A program made the translations under genes and the position numbers. A stretch of DNA of 64,000 nt, from contig JAFRVK010000047.1 of assembly GCA_017441765.1 (NCBI GenBank), positions 20,040 through 84,039 of the forward strand. The letters are read 5' to 3'. The stretch comes from Erysipelotrichaceae bacterium. GTDB taxonomy: Bacteria > Bacillota_I > Bacilli_A > Erysipelotrichales > Erysipelotrichaceae. The notes beneath the pieces were generated by a model that made no database searches, was not told the origin of the DNA, and saw only the letters and a program-made list of their open reading frames with translations. Each line of letters opens with the position of its first letter. Within the stretch, counting starts at the first letter, position 1. Positions 59,870 to 64,000 of the stretch are shown in pieces.

Positions 59870-62299
59870 CTACATGATGACTTCGACATTGACGTTCTTC
59901 TTGTTGGAAAGAGGAATGATATTGCCATCGATATGCTGACCATTAACGATCAGTTCTTTGATGCCTTTCTCTGCCTTGTTCGGATTCTTGATCGTTATAT
60001 GATACATCGTTCCTCTAAACAGACGATTGACACTGTATTCTTTGACTTTGGAAGGGATGCATGGATCGATACGCAGACCGTTATAATCCGGCTGTATACC
60101 CAGGATTCCCTGTGTCAGCACGGTAAAGGTCCAGGCAGCCGTACCTGTCAGCCAGGAGTTCTTTCCTTCACCAAACGTTGGCGCATCCTTGCCCGCCACC
60201 ATCTGACAGTAGACATATGGTTCGGTGCGATGGATCTCCGAGATCTCTTCTAAGAAAGTCGGACAAGTTTTCTTATATAATTCAAAGGCTCTGTTGCCAT
60301 GTCCCATGACCGTTTCCGCAAAGATGATCCAAGGATTATTGTGACAGAAGATACCGGCATTCTCTTTGTATCCAGGAGGATAGGAAGAAATCTCACCGAG
60401 ATTGAGACGGTATGTCGTATAGGCAGGATTCAAGAGAACGATGCCATACTTGGTTTCCAGCCGTTCCTGAACGGAATCGAGCGCTTTCTGTGCTTCGCCT
60501 GTTTCCGTACCAATACCCGCCATGATGCACATGCCCTGCGGTTCGATGAAGATCTGTCCTTCGCTGTTATAGCGGGAACCGACCTTCTTGCCGAAAGCGT
60601 CATAGGCCCGTAAGAACCAGTTTCCATCCCAGCCGTCTTTCAGAACAGCCTTTTCCATATCTTTGACAGCCTTGTCTGCTTTCTTGGCTTCGTCGTTCTT
60701 ATCCAGATGTCTGAGCAGTTGTGCATAAGCCTTGCCATACTTCACAAACATGCCGGCAATGAATACCGATTCCGCGACAGGACCTTCGCTGGGTCCGGTG
60801 ATCTGGAAGGATTCGCCCGGATGTTTCGAGAAACAGTTCAGGTTCATGCAGTCGTTCCAGTCAGCTCTGCCGATCAACGGAAGCTTGTGAGGTCCCAGAT
60901 TATTCAATGTATAGTTGAAGCTTCTTCTCAAATGTTCCAACAGGGTATCTGCCAGTTCGGGCTTGTTGTCGAAATCGACCTTTTCATCCAGGATGGCCCA
61001 GTCACCGGTTTCCTTGATGTAGGCGTCCGTGCAGGCAATCAGCCACAGCGGGTCATCATTGAAGCCGCCGCCGATGTCGGAGTTGCCTTTCTTGGTCAGA
61101 GGCTGGTACTGATGATAAGCGCCGCCATCTTCTTTCTGGGTCGCAGCGATATCCAGTATCCTCTGTCTTGCCCTTTCCGGAATCATATGGACAAAACCAA
61201 GCAGATCCTGGCAGGAATCTCTGAAGCCCATGCCTCTGCCGATTCCTGACTCATAGTAGGAAGCCGATCTTGACATATTGAAAGTCACCATACACTGGTA
61301 GGCATTCCAGATGTTGACCATACGGTTGACTTTATCGTTCGCTGTATTGACTTCGAAACGGGATAACAGTTTGTCCCAGAAAAGATTCAGTTTTCTGAGT
61401 CCCTCATCAAATTTCTCATTTGTATCGTACTTCTTGATCAGTTTGCGTGCAGGACCTTTGTTGATGATCGAAGGAGCGATGAACTTCTTGCTTTCCGGAA
61501 CTTCCACATAGGCCAGACCGAAGATGACGTCATATGTTTCATCGGCTTTGAGATCCAGATGGATATGGTGTGCGCCCACAGGCTGCCAGCCGTGAGCGAT
61601 GGAGTTCGAGCACTTGCCGTTTGTGACAGCCAGCGGAGCGGCAGGTGTGCCATAGATACCCATGAAGGCATCTCTGGAGGTATCGAAGGAATTTACTTTC
61701 TTATTCGCAAAGAAGGCGGCATAGTGGTTTCTTCTTTCCCTATATTCCGTCTTGTGATAGATGGTGGAATCTTCCACTTCGACTTCACCGGTCGAATAGT
61801 TGCGCTGGAAGTTGGTCGTATCATCCTGAGCATCCCATAAACAGAATTCTATAAAAGAGAATAAATCGATATTTCTTTCTTTTTTATCCTTATTCTTGAC
61901 CGTGACCTTCATCAGCAGGATATTGTCATTCTTCGGGACATAGAGCTCCTGAGAGACTTCGATCTTGTTTTTGGAGCCGGTGATCGTGGAATAGCCCATG
62001 CCATGACGGCACTCGTAGCTGTCCAGCTTGGTGCCGGCCGGACGGCAGCCCGGATTCCAGATCGTTTTATTATCCTTGATATAGATATGGAAACCATCCT
62101 GATCCAAAGGAAGGTTGTTGTATCTGTAACGGGTGATCCTTCTGAGTCTCGCATCCTTGTAGAACGCATAGCCTCCTGCCGTATTCGACAGCAGCGCAAA
62201 GAAGTCATCGCTGCCCAGATAATTGATCCAAGGAAGCGGTGTTTCCCAGTTGGTGATCACATATTCTCTGTTTTTATCATCAAAATAACCATATCGCAT
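59870..62299 (-). CDS. Cellobiose phosphorylase (GH94)
   Basis: The start at 62299 ([15 protein letters not shown]) is preferred because the GGAGG lies 8 bases upstream of it; an ATG 15 bases earlier overlaps that ribosome site. This gives 809 residues, the normal family length. Blocks [34 protein letters not shown] and the catalytic Asp D483 in RADWNDC, equivalent to D490 of Cellvibrio gilvus, are clear. It converts cellobiose and phosphate to glucose-1-phosphate and glucose. It is the first gene of the minus-strand operon and diverges from the ABC uptake operon. Confidence 0.96.
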   Translation of the reverse strand: MRYGYFDDKNREYVITNWETPLPWINYLGSDDFFALLSNTAGGYAFYKDARLRRITRYRYNNLPLDQDGFHIYIKDNKTIWNPGCRPAGTKLDSYECRHGMGYSTITGSKNKIEVSQELYVPKNDNILLMKVTVKNKDKKERNIDLFSFIEFCLWDAQDDTTNFQRNYSTGEVEVEDSTIYHKTEYRERRNHYAAFFANKKVNSFDTSRDAFMGIYGTPAAPLAVTNGKCSNSIAHGWQPVGAHHIHLDLKADETYDVIFGLAYVEVPESKKFIAPSIINKGPARKLIKKYDTNEKFDEGLRKLNLFWDKLLSRFEVNTANDKVNRMVNIWNAYQCMVTFNMSRSASYYESGIGRGMGFRDSCQDLLGFVHMIPERARQRILDIAATQKEDGGAYHQYQPLTKKGNSDIGGGFNDDPLWLIACTDAYIKETGDWAILDEKVDFDNKPELADTLLEHLRRSFNYTLNNLGPHKLPLIGRADWNDCMNLNCFSKHPGESFQITGPSEGPVAESVFIAGMFVKYGKAYAQLLRHLDKNDEAKKADKAVKDMEKAVLKDGWDGNWFLRAYDAFGKKVGSRYNSEGQIFIEPQGMCIMAGIGTETGEAQKALDSVQERLETKYGIVLLNPAYTTYRLNLGEISSYPPGYKENAGIFCHNNPWIIFAETVMGHGNRAFELYKKTCPTFLEEISEIHRTEPYVYCQMVAGKDAPTFGEGKNSWLTGTAAWTFTVLTQGILGIQPDYNGLRIDPCIPSKVKEYSVNRLFRGTMYHITIKNPNKAEKGIKELIVNGQHIDGNIIPLSNKKNVNVEVIM

Positions 62300-62316
62300 A
62301 TGATATTCCTCCATAG

Positions 62317-62477
62317 ACTTAAACGATTAAGTACAGTATAACCTATTCTTATCCCCAATAACAAGCAGTTTTTAAAGGATTTGGAAACGTTTACAAAAAA
62401 CTGTTGACATTTTGGAGAAATATGAGATACTTAAATTAACGAAAACGTTTAAGTGGAATTTTAGAAACACTTAAGCG
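62317..62477. promoter_or_regulatory. Divergent cellodextrin control region with LacI/CcpA-type sites
   Basis: Minus promoter: TTGTTA and TATACT (complements at 62359-62364 and 62335-62340), with operator ACTTAAACGATTAAGT (62317-62332) just downstream. Plus promoter: TTGACA (62404-62409), 16 bases, GATACT (62426-62431), with ACGAAAACGTTTAAGT (about 62439-62454) just downstream; its complement shares ACTTAAACG. A third partial copy, ACTTAAGCG, is at 62469. Between the promoters TTGGAAACGTTTACA (62381-62395) fits the cre consensus WTGNAANCGNWNNCW at every position, so CcpA control is likely. Confidence 0.75.
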
Positions 62478-62534
62478 GGATCTGTTACAACGTGTAGAAG
62501 ATACACAATTACTTAATAGGAAGGGAGAGAAATA

Positions 62535-63863
62535 ATGAAAAAACTGTTAAGTATCTTATTAGCTCTGCTCATGGTCCTCTCTTTAGCTGCTTGTTCAGGC
62601 AACGGCAACGGCGGCGAACAGCCGGTCGAAGAGGGCGAAGGCAAAGTATTCCACATCTATGCATGGAATGAAGAATTCAAAGGTTTCTTTGAGAAATACT
62701 ACACAGTACCGGAAGGCATCGAAGTAGTATGGACCATCGTACCGAACGAAGGAACTCAGTATCAGGATGCTCTGGACCTGGCTCTGATGAATCAGGATTC
62801 TGCAGAGGCTGATGAAAAAGTCGATATGTTCCTGGCTGAAGCTGACTACATCTTGAAGTATACGAATTCTCCATATACTCAGGACATCAAAGCTTTAGGC
62901 GTTACAGACTTCTCTAACACTTACACTTACACGGTCGAAGCAGCTTCTGATGCTGATGGCGTTGTCAAAGGCGTCTCCTTCCAGTGCTGCCCGGCTGGTA
63001 TGATCTACCGCCGTTCCATCGCTGAAGATGTCTTAGGCACTTCCAATCCGGATGAAGTTCAGGCTCTTGTTTCTGACTGGGCAAAATTCGACGAAGTCGC
63101 TGCTAAGTGCGCTGAAAAAGGTTACTACATGACTTCTTCTTATGCTGAAGACTACCGTGTATTCTCCAACAACACTTCTTCTCCATGGGTTGACGCTAAC
63201 AACAATCTGCAGATCGACCCGGCTATCCAGACTTGGATGGATCAGGCTGAAGAATATGTCAACAAAGGCTACACGCTGACTTCCGGCGTATGGGATGCTC
63301 AGACAACCGAACAGGCTGCAAAAGACGGCAAGACATTCTGCTTCTTCGGACCTGCTTGGTACTACAACTTCTGCATGGGCCCTGCATTCGGCGATGACGC
63401 TGTTGCAGCAGGCACTGACACTGTAGGCGATTGGGCACTGGTTGAAGGTCCTCAGGCATTCTTCTGGGGCGGCACTTGGCTGCTGGCTGCAACCGGTTCT
63501 GACAACCCGACAATGGTCGCTGATGTCATGAACGCATTCATCAACAATGAAGAAGTATGCGAAAATCTGATCAAGAACGAAGCTCAGTTCACGAACAACC
63601 AGAAGGTCAACAACAAGTATGCTGAAGATCCTGATTTCGGTAACAAATTCTTAGGCGGTCAGAACGACACTGCTGTCTTCGCAAAAGGCGCTAAGAACAT
63701 CAAGTTCCAGAACCAGACCATTTATGATCAGGGCTGCAACGAAGGTATCCAGAATGCATTCGTAGAATATCTGAAGGGCACCGTTACGAAAGAAGAAGCT
63801 ATGAACAACTTCTACAAAGCTCTGAAAGAGAAATACACTGCAATCAACGTACCGGAAGCTTAA
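62535..63863 (+). CDS. ABC transporter solute-binding lipoprotein (sugar, CUT1 type)
   Basis: A 442-residue family 1 extracellular solute-binding protein with lipobox LAAC near residue 20 and a Gly/Asn-rich linker. The mature part has the FHIYAWNEEFKGFFEKYY start and several Trp-rich segments (SPWVDANN, FFGPAWYYN, FFWGGTWLLA) suited to stacking on sugar rings. Codons are strongly biased (GCT, AAC, GAA), as expected for a highly expressed binding protein. AAGGGAG precedes the start. It probably binds cellobiose or cellodextrins for uptake, given the divergent phosphorylase operon. Confidence 0.93.
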   Translation: MKKLLSILLALLMVLSLAACSGNGNGGEQPVEEGEGKVFHIYAWNEEFKGFFEKYYTVPEGIEVVWTIVPNEGTQYQDALDLALMNQDSAEADEKVDMFLAEADYILKYTNSPYTQDIKALGVTDFSNTYTYTVEAASDADGVVKGVSFQCCPAGMIYRRSIAEDVLGTSNPDEVQALVSDWAKFDEVAAKCAEKGYYMTSSYAEDYRVFSNNTSSPWVDANNNLQIDPAIQTWMDQAEEYVNKGYTLTSGVWDAQTTEQAAKDGKTFCFFGPAWYYNFCMGPAFGDDAVAAGTDTVGDWALVEGPQAFFWGGTWLLAATGSDNPTMVADVMNAFINNEEVCENLIKNEAQFTNNQKVNNKYAEDPDFGNKFLGGQNDTAVFAKGAKNIKFQNQTIYDQGCNEGIQNAFVEYLKGTVTKEEAMNNFYKALKEKYTAINVPEA

Positions 63864-63887
63864 TAAGCGGTAACACTTAAGAAAACG

Positions 63888-63920
63888 CTGTGGCAGGGAT
63901 CATCTCTGCCACAGTTTTTT
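63888..63920 (+). terminator. Terminator/attenuator after the solute-binding protein gene
   Basis: A 12-bp stem (CTGTGGCAG with its complement, extended by three inner pairs) followed by six T residues. It lies inside the ABC operon and would keep the binding protein in excess over the permease. Confidence 0.85.
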
Positions 63921-63980
63921 AAACAAAGCATAGAAAAGTGATTTTCTTGCCTTGTTTAAGAAGAAAGAAAGGAAAATCGT

Positions 63981-64000
63981 ATGGCAAAAGAAAACGCAAA
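63981..64000 (+). CDS. Start of a gene cut by the window end, probably ABC permease
   Basis: ATG 63981 is preceded by AAGAAAGGAAAAT and opens MAKENAK before the window ends. Its place after a sugar-binding protein suggests a CUT1 permease subunit, but only the context supports this. Confidence 0.4.

Noticed and set aside
1..64000. tRNA, rRNA, insertion sequences, prophage genes or integrase/attachment sites
   Set aside because: None was found by reading; there are no transposase or phage-type proteins and no terminal repeats around the accessory clusters.

Overview
The window reads as a chromosomal segment of a low-to-moderate GC Bacillota, most likely an anaerobic gut member of the Erysipelotrichia (inference from mannose-family PTS sets, UTRA-type GntR regulators, AGGAGG ribosome sites, TTGACA/TATAAT promoters, cellodextrin phosphorolysis and protein style). 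No rRNA, tRNA, insertion sequence, prophage or CRISPR array was seen. Nearly the whole segment is devoted to carbohydrate capture and breakdown.

Region 1 (1-15.5 kb) is a hexuronate island. The first operon carries the end of uxaA, a carboxylate carrier, uxaC, a KDPG aldolase fused to a VOC domain, KDG kinase, an SDR and an iron-type dehydrogenase. A small membrane-protein gene with its own terminator lies on the opposite strand. The second operon carries a racemase-fold protein, a DUF1537 four-carbon acid-sugar kinase, uxuA, a uxuB-like reductase, a second small membrane protein, a split transketolase, an IolB-like isomerase and a DUF296 protein. The Ashwell route (UxaC, UxuB, UxuA, KdgK, KdgA) is complete. 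The split transketolase, DUF1537 kinase and IolB-like protein go beyond it and suggest an additional, undescribed C6 to C4+C2 uronate branch.

Region 2 (15.5-25 kb) is mixed: nitroreductase, oligoendopeptidase F, a GH2 glycosidase, a lipoprotein, an MFS exporter, a UTRA-only protein overlapping a complete GntR, and a HAD phosphatase.

Region 3 (24.8-42 kb) looks like an Amadori-compound (fructosamine-type) island. It has two mannose-family PTS permeases, five SIS-domain sugar-phosphate deglycase/isomerase-like proteins, an FrlD-like kinase, a HAD phosphatase, an alcohol dehydrogenase, a MATE exporter and two paralogous GntR regulators. Near-palindromic TATATA-type boxes sit inside the promoter spacers of both PTS operons.

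Region 4 (42-56 kb) contains an aldo/keto reductase, a WG-repeat lipoprotein, a TetM-like GTPase fused to a YacP/Rae1-type NYN ribonuclease domain, an MGMT-family protein, a glycogen synthase fused to an SCP2-like domain, a His-rich MarR regulator between two operators, an acyltransferase, an ABC exporter, a PIN-like protein with a basic tail, and a PadR-DUF2812 pair.

Region 5 (56-64 kb) is a cello-oligosaccharide locus: lipoprotein GH5 glucanase, cellodextrin phosphorylase and cellobiose phosphorylase on the minus strand, divergent from an ABC solute-binding lipoprotein. The shared control region has LacI/CcpA-type operators placed just downstream of both promoters.
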